Source: Terramyces sp. JEL0728
Lineage: Eukaryota; Chytridiomycota; Chytridiomycetes; Rhizophydiales; Terramycetaceae
Direction: 5' to 3'
Length of the DNA: 64,000 bases
Assembly (NCBI GenBank): GCA_027603945.1
Contig: JADIIU010000007.1
Span: 62,001 to 126,000 of the forward strand
A model generated the notes under the pieces. It worked only from the letters and a program-made list of their open reading frames with translations. It was not told the DNA's origin and ran no database searches. The translations under genes and the position numbers were made by a program. Positions 46,503-57,400 of the stretch are shown in pieces. How positions within the stretch are numbered: position 1 is the first letter of the stretch; every line of letters begins with the position of its first letter.

Positions 46503-47333
46503 ATGAAATTGATAAACTCATTGATAGATTTCCTCGCCAAATACCTCTTCAAATTCATAGTCTTCCTGCTGAAGCTGGGACCGATTCCGAAGCATGTTGC
46601 CTTTATCATGGACGGCAATCGACGCTTTGCGAAGCGCTTAAAAATGGAATCGTACAAAGGCCACTCCTACGGATTCAAACAGCTTGAAAATGTATTTAAA
46701 GCTAATATAGACTCTTGAATGGTGCATGGCCATCGGAATCAAAGTGGTTTCCGTCTACGCTTTCTCTATCGAAAATTTCAAACGAACCCAAAAAGAAATA
46801 GATGTATTGATGGATTTGGCAGAAGAGAAATTCGGAGAATTTTTGAAGCAGGATGCATTTATTAATAGAAATGGGATTTGTGTGCGAGTGATTGGAGATT
46901 TGTCTCTACTTCGTCCAACAACTAGAAAAGCTGCAGAGAAATTAATGTGGCATACGAGGAATGGGACTAATGCTATATTGAATATTGCATGTCCGTATAC
47001 ATCGAGGGAAGAAATGGACACTGCAATAAAAGGTGTACAAAATGCAATCGCAGATGGAAAGTTGGAAAAAAGTGATGTAACAGAATATTTGTTGGATGAT
47101 TGCATGTATACACAGGATTCGTATCCTTTGGATGTCATGGTGCGGACTTCCGGAGAGGTGCGGTTGTCAGACTACATGTTATGGCAGGTTGGTTTCGATT
47201 AACCCAGACCTCAAAATTTGCTTCAGTACATTTTATCAGTGTATTGTGGCCAGAATTCAGTTTCTGGAATATGCTGCCCATTTTCATTAGCTACCAGCTG
47301 AACTACAAAACCAACAAGGTTCCATTTGTTTAA
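46503..47333 (+). CDS. cis-Prenyltransferase (dehydrodolichyl diphosphate synthase, Rer2/Srt1-like)
   Basis: Makes the long polyprenyl diphosphate precursor of dolichol at the ER, upstream of the N-glycosylation pathway that includes ALG10. The ~263-residue protein begins with a hydrophobic helix (YLFKFIVFLLKLG). Catalytic motifs follow: FIMDGNRRFAKR with the essential Asp, SIENFKR, and the closing RTSGEVRLSDYMLWQ-TS plus VLWPEFSFW. Introns: 46692-46710 (19 nt) and 47188-47207 (20 nt, GTTGG donor). The RxG motif seen in Nus1-type subunits is not apparent at the C-terminus; the RTSGE...LSD motif marks the catalytic subunit. Confidence 0.94.
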
Positions 47334-47455
47334 TCTAGAAAGCGAGAGATGCATACGAGTCTCTAAAGCCAAAAAACAGTAGAATTGAAAGTTATTTAAA
47401 AGAATTATACGCAAGCAGACTGGAACGTTGCGGACAATAATATAGTGTATGGATT

Positions 47456-49731
47456 TTATTTTCGTGATTCCTCCTCAATAGTAATGGTTAATTTCTCTAC
47501 CTTGTCAGTGTCTTGTGCAGCCATTTCGATCATGTAAATCAACTTTTTGATGCCAATTGAGATTTTGTTTCCAAAGTCCGAGTTGGTGATTGCTCTGACG
47601 GTGTCTTGTCTTTGGACATCGGTGAATGAAGCAAGCTCTTTGAGCACTGTTTCAATAGAGGAAACAGCGGTAACATTTGGAACATAGATTGAAGAATTGA
47701 ATGCATCTATTAGTTCCATTTGTTCCAGAATGCTCTTTTGCGAAGTAGTTGCTAAAATTAGTAGCTTGTGTCCTTTTGGCGGCGGTTTCTTTAACAATAC
47801 CAACAGCGTTTGCAGAACTACATTGGAAAATCTTGGACCAATTGATACCCAGTCAAGCAGTCGTTCGATAGAGTCAATTACTACCACAGACAGCGGTGAT
47901 TTGTACGCATCGTTGAATACTTTGCTGATGGCACCCATTTTGGCCTGCTCAGTAAATCCAACCATAGATTCTGGTGAAATCAATTTGATGAATGGGAATT
48001 CGCTGCTCATTGCAATGGTAGAAGCCAATGCTGTTTTACCACTTCCGACTGGCCCATATAAAAGAACAGAAACTAATGGAGTTCTAGAACTGTTTCGCAC
48101 TTGATCAACGTACAATTGCCCATCATTTAAAATACGCTACCGTTAAAAATTTCCCACCTCGATGCTATAGTGGAATTTAATAATACCATTAGCAACACAT
48201 TGCTGCAGCTCCGTTTCGGCAACACCAAATGCTGGCCGGACTTCTTCCAATGCATGGATGAAATCTGATCTCGCAATTTTAATCTTGTCGAAATCTTGGG
48301 CTACTTGTGCATTATCTCCAATCTTCACATGTCTGTTGAATGCAAAAGAACTAGCACTCTTGATCAAACCAGCAATCTCAGCACCGCTAAAGTTCTTGGT
48401 AAGTGCCGCAATTTCTTTTAGATCGACATCCGCTTCAAGCAATTCATATTTGCGCATCTTTTGAGTGTGAACATTTAGAATTTGTACACGGCCATTTTCA
48501 TCTGGCAAGTTAATTTCCATATGGATTTCAAGACGGCCAGGACGCAGCAAAGCTTCATCAATCATGTCCATTCTGTTTGTCATACCAATAATCAAAATAT
48601 TGTTCAACTGGTCTACACCATCCATCTTTGAAAGCAATTGATTCACAATTGAATCGCCAGTACCAGTTCCGTCATTCTTGGAGCCTCTCTGCTTGCAAAT
48701 TGCATCCAGTTCGTCGAAAATGATAATATGCAGTCCAGATTCTTCTCCTTTTGCTTTGTACTTTGTTAAAAAATGTATACTTCTGCTTCGGCAGGTGCAA
48801 ACAGCTTGCGAACATTTTCTTCAGATTGACCGACAAACTTGTTTAAAACTTCCGGCCCATTAACGATTAATGGTTCTCTGCTGTTGAGCATCTTGCCAAT
48901 CTGTCTCGCCATCAGAGTCTTGCCCGTTCCAGGAGGGCCATACAACAAGATACCTTTGACGTGTTGAATGCCCATCTTTTCCACAATCGAAGGAGGGAAA
49001 ATGCGAGATACAAAAGCTCTCCTAAAAATATTGCTAAATTCATCATCTAAACCTCCAATGCCCAATTCCGAAAAATTGAAATTTGGTTTAATAATTTCCT
49101 TTGCAACGGAACTATCATTAAATTCGTTTACTTTGCTTCGGTTCCAGTAAATTTAATTGGGTAATCGCCATCCTTTGTGAATCTGATTCCAGCTTTCTCC
49201 ATCAAGATACCTCGCTTTGGACCGGAGATGGCTTGCTTGGAGCCCAAATCAACCAAGTCGATATTTGTAACCTCCAGTAGCAAGTCAATTCCTTTAAACT
49301 CCATCAGAATTGATTGTCCAATGGTCATTACCTGAGTATTGAACCATTTAATGAATAATCCACTCAGTTGATCTGTGTCAAATGGCTCGGTAGTCACAGT
49401 TGATTTCCTCAAAAATGATACTTGCAATATCAATCTAGCAATGAAGAGCTCTTTAGGGGGTTCGAATGGTTTGATGCGCACATCTATGGTCAATCTACAC
49501 GTACCTTGGTTCAGGGACAGTCCAGCCAGCTTTCTCTGCAATGCTGATGTGCCAAGGCATCCTGGTGAGACTTTGGAATCTACGCTGAATGTTAAATAGC
49601 TTGTACCCAATTGAAAAAGCGTGCAAATCGTCCACAATAATGTATCTGACATTTGGATGGATATCTGTTGGGTTTAGGAATACCAGATTCGTTCTTGCGA
49701 GGGTTTCATCAGGACATTTTATCACCTTCAT
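47456..49731 (-). CDS. SEC18: NSF/Sec18 AAA ATPase
   Basis: Disassembles SNARE complexes after membrane fusion, working with alpha-SNAP/Sec17. Four introns (49606-49585, 49131-49112, 48780-48761, 48157-48137; 20-22 nt) give 730 residues, close to the usual length. The N domain starts [21 protein letters not shown]1 has [19 protein letters not shown], Walker [11 protein letters not shown] and the arginine-rich LRPGRLE. D2 has [26 protein letters not shown] and [12 protein letters not shown], with [13 protein letters not shown]. The tail is acidic. The last intron uses the uncommon GTGGG donor. The stop overlaps AATAAA. Confidence 0.95.
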
Positions 49732-50064
49732 TTTCCTTTGTTGCAAAAGTTGTAACTTCTAAAGCGCCACGTATGAAAGGTTGGAATAAACGACAGATTT
49801 CTTGGAGACAGTCACTGTTTTCAGATACTACAGGTTTAGCATGAGGAATCATTATTTAACCATATGGATCGTGAGATTTCTCGCAGTCAAACATAATCTG
49901 CTCGGTGCAGAATAATCCATGCCAAAGCGCATAATTCATTTCAGTGCATTGGAGCAGGATAATCCATGCCAATGCGCATAAATTCATTTCAGTGCTTGAT
50001 ATTCTGGGCCATCGCGGAAAAATGCTCTCTATAAATACCCATGCCTCAAAAAGTTTAAAAACAA
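49732..50064. promoter_or_regulatory. Divergent intergenic region with a 47-bp direct repeat
   Basis: A 333-bp gap between divergent starts of NSF and the DUF1295 gene. It contains two near-identical copies of a ~46-bp unit, 49907-49952 and 49954-49999, with shared core AATAATCC/GATAATCC-ATGCCAA-GCGCATA-ATTCATTTCAGTGC. The repeats sit 65-155 bp upstream of the DUF1295 start, a position suited to a duplicated regulatory element. No frame was supported. Confidence 0.5.
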
Positions 50065-50897
50065 ATGGGATTGGGTCCAACAACAGTCACTTCCTCGATT
50101 ATACTCACGCTGGTAATTGATGCAGCCATCCAAGTATTTTTCTATATTATATCTGCTGCATTAAAGACTGAAAAGCTATACGACCTGTCTGGAGCATTAA
50201 CTTATATTACCTGTGTTATCGTTGCAATGTCCAACAAGAGTGACGGATTAGCGGCTAGACAGGTTGTTATGGGAACCCTTACTTTGATTTGGACACTGCG
50301 ATTAGGTTCGTACTTGTTTACGCGTGTTCTAAAGCATTCTGACAGTCGATTTGCAGATTTAAAGACAAATCCAGTAAATTTTGCGGTTCCTTGGTTCATG
50401 CAGATTGTTTGGATATATGTGACTGCTCTGGCGGTATTTATTATAATAGGAAATCCAGCTACTTCCCAACGGCCGCTCATTTGGAGTGATGTACTTGGTA
50501 TCATACTGTGGATTATTGGATTTCTCATGGAAACAGTGGTACTTTATCTATAAATTAGGCCGACAATCAAAAGAATTATTTCAAGAAACAAAACCCACAT
50601 GATTTTATTACCACTGGGCTATACAAGTACTGCAGGTATCCAAACTATTTCGGCGAAGTGCTGCTATGGTTTGGTATGTGGGTCATCAGCTGTGCGGGTG
50701 TGGTGGAAGATTGGCAATGGGTATCTGTGGTTTCTCCTGTATTTGTTTATGCGCTGCTGGTTCATGGATCAGGGGCAGCACTGTCTGAAAAAGGTCAGCG
50801 AGAACGATATGGAGAAAGACCAGACTACAAAGCTTATGTCGCGCGCACATCTACCTTTATTCCGTGGTTCCCAATTAAGCAAGACAGTGATGAATGA
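50065..50897 (+). CDS. DUF1295/steroid 5-alpha-reductase-like membrane protein
   Basis: A 270-residue multi-pass membrane protein. Family signatures lie in the second half: TTGLYKYCRYPNYFGEVLLW and the closing LSEKGQRERYGERPDYKAY, with TRVLKHSDSRFADLK near the middle. A single 20-nt intron (50539-50558) joins MET-V to ADNQK. DUF1295 proteins share the NADPH-binding C-terminal helices of steroid 5-alpha reductases and isoprenylcysteine methyltransferases and probably act on ER lipids. Substrate unknown. The upstream tandem repeat suggests regulation. Confidence 0.85.
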
Positions 50898-50968
50898 ATA
50901 AATATTGCTATTATATATCTGATGAGGACTCTGCATAGGATAGCTTAAATATAAATCCTTTATTACAG

Positions 50969-52375
50969 TTATCTACGGTGGTGATTCCAATCTGGAATTG
51001 AAGTTCCCTCAGAAGTTTCAGAGTTTCGTCGCACAGCAGAGTACGCATCTCTAGGAGGAGAATAATTGCGATTTGAATTACCACCAGAATAGTTTGTATT
51101 TGCATATCCATGTTGCTGTTGATATCCCCTAGAATACTGTTGTTGCTGATAGTGATTGTTTGGGACTGGCGGGTAGTTTCCATAATTTCGAAATCCGGTC
51201 GCGCCAGAATATTCACTTCTCATTCCGTATTCTGAGCCATAATCAGAGTATGCATATTCAGATGGAGGCCCTTTCTGCGGATAAACTGCTACCTGTCGCG
51301 GCGAGACGCTTTCCAAGTCAACGTCTATGGAAGGCAGAGTTGGCTGACTGCCAAGAGTAGCATCAGAACCTTTAGCATTGATTTTTTCTCGTTCTTGCCT
51401 TCTTGCTTCTTGCACTCTTTTTCTGGACTTTCTTTTTAGAATTTCATCAATTCTACTGTAAAATGTGAATTACCTCTTGTCGATTTTGTGAACACAATAT
51501 TCCTTCAAGTTACCTCTAATGTTGCACAATAGGGGGATATAAACTATGAATGCAATAAATAGAGACATTGCAGATCCTAGCCATATGAGAACGTTAATCA
51601 ATTGAATGGTGAAGAACACTTTGGTTTCGGTCGAAGTACTTCCGGCATAAATAGCTTGAATAGTATTGATTGGGTTATGTTTCTGCGCATCAAACGCATT
51701 TGTCCAAATATCATACAGCAGAATCGCAGTTAAAAATTGACGGGGCAGTTCCGCAAACACCAATCGTTTCCATCCTGAGGATTAATCCTAAATACCTCTA
51801 AACTTGAAAAACACCCAGAATGCAAGCACGTCAATCGTCTTTCTGGAATTTTGGATCTGGGTAAAGAAGCAATAGTGTGGATATGAACGGATCGTATAGT
51901 ATCTATAAGCGATTACACAGGTGAATGCATACGAGATATCTCTTGACTTGATGATCGTAATTGCCTTTTTCCATTCAAAGGCCAAGAGTACAAACGATAG
52001 CAAAAGCGATGCCAAAATAATCATAAACATTTGAGTAACACCGATTGCCGAGATGATGGGATTGCTTGAGATAGCACTGGTGTCCGACTGGTTAATACTA
52101 TTCGCAAGCTGGAAAGTGGCATTCTAAATTAAGCGACTTGTACCTTTCCCTGAAACATATCCGACAGAGAATTCTTGTTTGAAACCAACAAAATTGTGAT
52201 GGAGGCCATTTCAACCATATATACAAGGATTTCTGATTAGTTGAAGTGTACCTTTCAGCGTTGCAAAAAACACTGTAGAGTAAGCTAATCTTCTGGCTAG
52301 CGATGGGTCTGTGAAATCGTCTACATCAACAAAGTCAAATTTATGATCTGGAATTTCTTCTCTCTTCCAGCTCAT
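50969..52375 (-). CDS. Kch1/Prm6-like low-affinity potassium transport protein
   Basis: Fungal plasma-membrane protein that in yeast supports K+ influx and Ca2+ signalling in response to pheromone or ER stress. Four introns (52251-52233, 52143-52124, 51795-51775, 51473-51453; 19-21 nt) give about 441 residues. Signatures: WKREEIPDHKFDFVDVDDFT at the N-terminus, SRDISYAFTCVIAYRYYTIR, IDVLAFWVFFKFRG-WKRLVF, ELPRQFLTAILLYDIW, and YCVHKIDKRIDEIL. The C-terminal ~110 residues are Tyr/Gln/Asn/Ser rich and disordered. The start is taken at ATG 52375; the frame extends to another ATG at 52459, which cannot be excluded. Confidence 0.85.
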
Positions 52376-52577
52376 TTTAGTTTTGTAAAGAATTTTGAAC
52401 TGCCGCTCATTATTGAGGCTCAAACAGGCGAGCCCAAAATTACACCCAAAACATATCATAATCAATCAGCCCTAACCCTTGTCTCAGGTAGCAATTTGAA
52501 ACATCACTCCCGTTAAGGTAAAGGAAAGTTGGATTTTCTGCGGTTCTGGACGGCAAACAACTTTAAAAAAATTTGAA

Positions 52578-53503
52578 ATGTCATCACTGGACAGCATGTA
52601 ATAGCTTGTTAAAAAATAGTCGTGCGGCCCAAATAGAGTCGCTTAAACCGTATTCCCCCACAGAGCTTGGGAAGTCGTACTATCAAATAGTAGCGCACTT
52701 GCCATCACAAATAGTTCACATGTATATTCACTTGCCCCCGCAGTTTCCAGAAATGAAACCTTGGATAGAAATAAAGCCGGCAGTGAATCACCCGTGGATA
52801 AAAAACGGAGTAGTGCAGAATGATAAAATATTAAACTGGAATATCCACTCATCCCTAGGAAAGCTTATCGAAGACATCATCACAGAATTTACAATGAATC
52901 CGCCGCAGAAATTAAAACTACAGTAATTCTGCTTAACTCCAGACAGTCTTATGAAAATATGAAGAAAGAAGAATATCTGGAATTGGATGGCAAAACGTAA
53001 TATAGAATTAATCCAGCACAGAAGAAATTGAAGAAATACTTTTAGACGACAATGCTTTTGCGGACTACTTTTATTCACTTGACCAAGTCAAACCTATCAA
53101 ACAAATGCAGGATGATCTACTTGTAAATAACGCTGAAATTGCCAGTACCTGTTTACTTATGCTAGAATCCAACCTTAGTAGAAAGGAACAAATAGAAGAC
53201 CTAAAGATGAGGATTCAGGCACTCCAGAACATCAATGCCGGGCACCGTAAACAGCTTGATCAGCTACTTTACGAGCAACAACAGGAGCTAACAGTTAATA
53301 TTGTCTAATGATAGCGATTCGGTTCCGAATATTTGACAGAGCAACTTAGGCAGTTGGTTGCTACAAGTGATGATATGACTGAGCTATCTGCTGCTTCGTT
53401 TTTGGAGGGAAAGCTGTCTGAAGATGAATTTATAAAAGCTTTCAAAGAATCTAGAAAACTATACCATCTTAGAAATGCAAAATTGGAAACGCTTACGAAA
53501 TAA
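52578..53503 (+). CDS. VPS37: ESCRT-I subunit Vps37 with UEV-like N-terminus
   Basis: Part of ESCRT-I, which sorts ubiquitinated cargo into multivesicular bodies. Four introns of 20-22 nt (52598-52619, 52923-52942, 52997-53016, 53294-53314) yield 280 residues. The N-terminal half is a UEV/E2-like fold without catalytic cysteine (VHMYIHLPPQFPEMKPWIEI, NHPWIKN, LGKLIEDIITEF), as in VPS37A. The C-terminal half is the Mod(r) domain (NNAEIASTCLLMLE, then SEYLTEQLRQL and FLEGKLSEDEFIKAF, KLYHLRNAKLETL). The stop overlaps AATAAA. The UEV-Mod(r) combination is clear after splicing and would be missed without it. Confidence 0.85.
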
Positions 53504-53607
53504 ATTTATTAAATAGCTCTCTAACGCGATTATTCAATCGTTTCTATGCAACCACAAGAGCGTTCGTCTGTGGCAGTTCAATCCAAACTGCTCAGAGAGT
53601 AATCAAG

Positions 53608-54589
53608 TCAATCTTGGTATATTATTGAGGGAATGTCTTTCTGAATTTGGATACTTGAAGTTTGTTTTTCATCTTTTTTATCTATCCAGCCTTCATTAAT
53701 GACAAACCCAATCATGTTCCATATCCCTCCTGTTGTGAACCCAAACACTGCTACCAGTATGATATATTTGTGGTAGTAATCAAATATCCCTCCGATTACA
53801 TATGGAATGGCAAGGCACCTGGTGTTAATAACTTTGTTACCATTGAGCGAAATAGTTAAATATGAAAATCAGGATTTTCCTTGCTGAGCGGGTCAGGATA
53901 TCGTCCTCGTCCAGGTTCTTGTCAGGAACTTTTGAAAACTGCATGGAAGTCGAATGCGCCATCTTTCTTGACATTTTCCATTGTATTTCCTTTTCTATTT
54001 TTATCTCTCTTATTCGCTGGAGGACTTTTATCCCGCAATATAAAATTATACCAAATAAGGTGCTTTCCACGACTACTGAAACTATCGGTAGCGTCTTATC
54101 TTTGCTGTACATTGTTTCGTAACACCAATACCAGCTTTGTCCGTTGGATTTGTAAGCAATGGCTTCCAAAATCAGAGATATCACGGATACGAATGCTAAA
54201 AGTCTCCAATCGTGCTTTCCTAAATCTAATGGTCGTTTAATGATTGTGCTGAAATATACATGGACTGAAATGGAAGCGACCAAGATGCAATTTGATGCTG
54301 CTGAGAATCCAACGACCGCCGCTATTAATCTGCACTCTTCCCCATCCCAATCTGTCCCAAAAACAATGTTATGCAGCTGGTCAGCCATACATGACAAGTA
54401 CATTAAAATATCTGTCATTGCAATGTAGAAAGGGAATCGTAATGTAATCGGCTTGCTGCCCTCCTTTTTCCACCGATAAATCACACGGGTTATAACGTAT
54501 AGAGAGCCTATAAAGCTCAACTGCAGTGCCGTCAAACTAATTCCATAAATTAAATCCCTATCTTCCACCGGCGGAATAGGTCGATTCAT
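53608..54589 (-). CDS. Seven-transmembrane receptor, cAMP-receptor/Git3-like class
   Basis: About 319 residues with seven predicted spans: YGISLTALQLSFIGSLYVI; FPFYIAMTDILMYLSC; AAVVGFSAASNCILVASI; LLAFVSVISLILEAIAY; VVVESTLFGIILYCGI; then, across a 22-nt intron (53840-53819), FNYFAQW-CLAIPYVIGGIF; and IILVAVFGFTTGGIW. A cysteine after TM2 (EEC) and one in extracellular loop 2 (WYWCYE) could form the usual disulphide. The third cytosolic loop is long and charged. The organisation matches the fungal/Dictyostelium cAMP-receptor-like and Git3-type receptors. Ligand unknown. An upstream hydrophobic in-frame stretch (54600-54650) has no convincing start and was not included. Confidence 0.68.
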
Positions 54590-54707
54590 TCTATGGTAAA
54601 TGTTTATGATGTAAATAATTGAAATAATGGCGATTGTTGCAACAATAACTGAAATTTGGTTATAGAGTTACTAGAAATACAAAGTACAATAAATATACAT
54701 GATTTAT

Positions 54708-55793
54708 TTATGCCTGAGTAGCGGTGATGCCGTTGCAAGCACCAGATGACTGCCCAACAACGACCTCACACTTTTCCTCCTTTTGTCCTTGTGGGGTAGC
54801 AGCAATCAAGAAGCCGGCCTTGTTATCGGCAGAACAGAATTGAAGTGCACAACCTTTAATTCCTCCAACATTAGCACAGAAAGATCCTTTGGTTGCAGAT
54901 ACGGTCTTGCTTTCACCATTAGCGGTAAAGGTGAATTGAGTAGGAGTAGTGGCGGTAGATTGTGGGCAAGTACCAGTCTTTACACCCTTGGTGTTTTGGC
55001 GAGCAACACCACCAAGATCTTTTCCAGCATCAACAACGGTAGCACCAGTTTGCAAGGTAGCTGGAGCAGTAGCATTTGCAGCTGCGTTATTTGCATTTCC
55101 AGCAGTATTGTTAGCATTTGCAGCTGCTGCAGCGTTTCCAGCAGCATTGTTTGCATTAGCAGCACCTGCAGCTTTGTTAGCTTTCTTGCCCTTGGATTTC
55201 TTGTGTTTCTTATTCTTCTTGTTCTTCTTCTTGTGTTTCTTGTTCTTCTTGCTCTTTTTCTTGTTCTTTTTGTTCTTCTTCTTGTTCTTTTTCTTGTTCT
55301 TCTTTCCTTTGCCTTTGCCTTTAGCCTTGTCAGCTTTAGCAGGAGCAGCACCATCTTGTTGGACGGCAGTTAGGCCATTGCAAACACCAGATGATTGCCC
55401 AACAGCTGCTTCACATTTTTCCTCCTTTTGTCCTTGTGGGGTAGCTGCAATCAAGAACCCACCTTTGCTGTCATTGGCACAGAATTGTAGGGCACATCCC
55501 CTGACTCCACCAACAGTAGCACAGAAAGAGCCAGTAGTAGATGATACGGTTTTGCTTTCACCGCCAGCGGAGAAAGTGAATGAGGTTGGGGTGTTGACAC
55601 CAGAAGGACAAGTCCCAGTCTTTACACCTTTGGTGTTTTGACGTGCATCTCCACCAAGATCTTTTCCAGCATCAACAACAGTTGCACCAGTTTGCAAGGT
55701 AGCTGGGGCAGTAGCGTTTCCAGCGGCTGCAGTGTCATTGCCAGCAGCTAAAACAGCCGAGATAAGGGTAACTAACAATGTAGAATATTGCAT
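54708..55793 (-). CDS. Secreted protein with two repeated cysteine modules and a lysine-rich spacer
   Basis: A 361-residue single-exon protein starting with a clear signal peptide (MQYSTLLVTLISAVLAAG). An Ala/Asn/Thr linker precedes a ~95-residue module: LQTGATVVDAGKDLGG, KTGTCP, SKTVS, GSFCA, GCALQFC, GFLIAATPQGQKEEKCE, GQSSG and CNG. It has six cysteines. A spacer of about 55 residues made almost only of Lys, Asn and His follows (~55165-55325), then an Ala/Asn-rich hinge, then a second, near-identical copy of the module. The design suggests an extracellular or cell-wall protein whose cationic middle could bind polyanions. No known family was recognised. The reverse strand shows long open frames here, but they are a by-product of the repetitive composition. 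AATAAA overlaps the stop. Confidence 0.8.
   Translation of the reverse strand: MQYSTLLVTLISAVLAAGNDTAAAGNATAPATLQTGATVVDAGKDLGGDARQNTKGVKTGTCPSGVNTPTSFTFSAGGESKTVSSTTGSFCATVGGVRGCALQFCANDSKGGFLIAATPQGQKEEKCEAAVGQSSGVCNGLTAVQQDGAAPAKADKAKGKGKGKKNKKKNKKKNKKNKKKSKKNKKHKKKNKKNKKHKKSKGKKANKAAGAANANNAAGNAAAAANANNTAGNANNAAANATAPATLQTGATVVDAGKDLGGVARQNTKGVKTGTCPQSTATTPTQFTFTANGESKTVSATKGSFCANVGGIKGCALQFCSADNKAGFLIAATPQGQKEEKCEVVVGQSSGACNGITATQA
55165..55325 (-). repeat. Lysine/asparagine codon minisatellite inside the secreted protein gene
   Basis: On the plus strand this stretch is built from imperfect CTTCTTGTTCTT-type units, encoding K-K-N-K runs on the minus strand, with occasional K-H-K and K-S-K variants. 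Internal drift between units indicates an older expansion. Such coding repeats often change length between strains. Confidence 0.7.
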
Positions 55794-56284
55794 TTTGATG
55801 TGCACTAATTTTTTTGCGCGTTTTATATTTTGGTGGAACTTTGAGCCCAGCTGGCTAGATAGTTCGGGAACTGTCAAAGATTTGAAAGGGGTGATTTGCT
55901 GTGCCAAAAATAAAATGAAGTCATGAAAAGCCCAAGTTATTTACAGCCCCCAATGAATTCCCTTGAAATTATGTATAAAATTGGGAACTGTAAATATCCT
56001 TGGAAAAATGGTATACTGCAATAAATTTGGGAAAAAACAGACACAAACTTGTTCGTCAGTAGGATTCAGCCGCCGAATATTTAATGTTTGTTGCCTCTAT
56101 CCATATGGATTTACATTTTTACAATTCCTCTCACGGTGCCCATCAAAGCCTGTGATATCCGATCTTTTGGAGCCAAAACGGATCTTCAAGCCCTTCTCAA
56201 TTAGTTAGTCGCTGATCAGTGCAACTAATTAGAATTCAGGTTTACAAACAAAACACTCATAATAGTAACGTTTATTCCCATAGC
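55794..56284. other. Intergenic region upstream of the secreted protein gene
   Basis: A 491-bp stretch between the start of the secreted-protein gene and the stop of the PRPP-synthetase paralogue. An 81-codon plus-strand frame at 55963 shows no conserved character. The region probably contains the secreted-protein promoter. Confidence 0.3.
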
Positions 56285-57327
56285 TTACAACGGATGATGG
56301 AACAAGAAGGACATACTTTCTCCATTGTGAGTTCTTCGAATTGCTTCAGCGAGCAATCCGGAAATATCAACTTGAACCAGCTTACTGGACATTCTCTTTT
56401 TTTCTGGCGATATTGGATAAGAATTCGTGACGATAATTCCATTAATTGCTTCGCAGTTTTCAATAACTCGGAGTGCGTTCCCTGACAGTATTCCGTGAAC
56501 AGCTACAATGTAGACCTTGGCAGCGGAGCATTTTTTAAGGTGCTGCTGTTACAATAAATGTACCTCGCAAGAATCAATAAATGAATGAGTTCCATCAATT
56601 ACATCGTCCAATACAAGACAGACTTTGTCATTTACATCTCCAACTAACGATAATTTGGTTTCGTATTCTTCAGTAACGTTGTTCCCTTCTCTGATATGGT
56701 AACGCTCGCGATGAATCAAAGCAAAATCAATTTTCAAAGTGTCTGCCAATTGGGTGACGCTATGTCAATATCAAACTACCGACGTGTACCACCAGCGTTC
56801 TTTGATACCATGATACACTTGTCCAACTGAAAATGATCAGAAATATACTTTGCAAGACTAGGTTGGGCCAGCAGATTGTCGCACGGCTTATTGAAAAACC
56901 CTTGTGTAAGTGATGAATGCAATTCAAGTGTGATGACGTGGTCTACCCCAGCAACAGCCAGCATAGTAGCAACCAATTTGGCTGAAATCGCACCCCTTGC
57001 CTTTTTTTTCTTTGACTGCTTATTGTATGGGAAATATGGCAGTCTATGTTCAATAATTAGTTACACTGCAGTGATTCTACGAGCTGCTGCTGAACGACAT
57101 GACGAGATCATAATAAGCAGCTCCATCAAGTGATCATTCATTGAGTGCGATCCCGATTGAATTAAAAATACATCTGCGTCACGAACTGAAACTCCTAGTT
57201 CCACACTAGTTTCGGCGTTTGGAAATCGTTTTACTATTGCTGGGGAAGGAGGGATACCCAATCTGTCCAATATCAAACCGGTGAGTTCAGGATGAGATGA
57301 CCCAGTAAATATTTTGATTCCTGGCAT
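56285..57327 (-). CDS. PRPP synthetase family protein, Prs1/PRPSAP-like subunit
   Basis: Ribose-phosphate diphosphokinase family, 326 residues from four exons (introns 57064-57044, 56779-56760, 56563-56543; 20-21 nt). Motifs: KIFTGSSHPELT, FPNAETSVELG, DVFLIQSG, MELLIMISSCRSAAARRITAV, the long QSKKKKARGA stretch, and the C-terminal LLAEAIRRTHNGESMSFLF. The PRPP-binding loop, normally DDx2DTxGT, reads LVLDDVIDGTHSF, so the Gly-Thr that grips the pyrophosphate is lost. Degenerate loops are typical of the regulatory Prs1/PRPSAP-type subunits that assemble with a catalytic partner. A catalytic paralogue is therefore expected elsewhere. Confidence 0.88.
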
Positions 57328-57400
57328 TTCTGTTGTTTTTGTTTCTGAATCTGAAATTTTCGAAAGTGATTAGAATAAAAAAACGAAAGATTGATTTTTA

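Noticed and set aside
54600..54660. An additional N-terminal membrane span of the 7TM receptor
   Set aside because: The in-frame hydrophobic stretch has no ATG or convincing splice to an upstream exon, and seven spans are already present from 54589.
54783..55641. Long plus-strand open frames opposite the secreted protein gene
   Set aside because: They result from the repetitive, stop-poor antisense of Lys/Ala/Asn codons; the minus strand has a signal peptide, cysteine modules and a proper stop with AATAAA.
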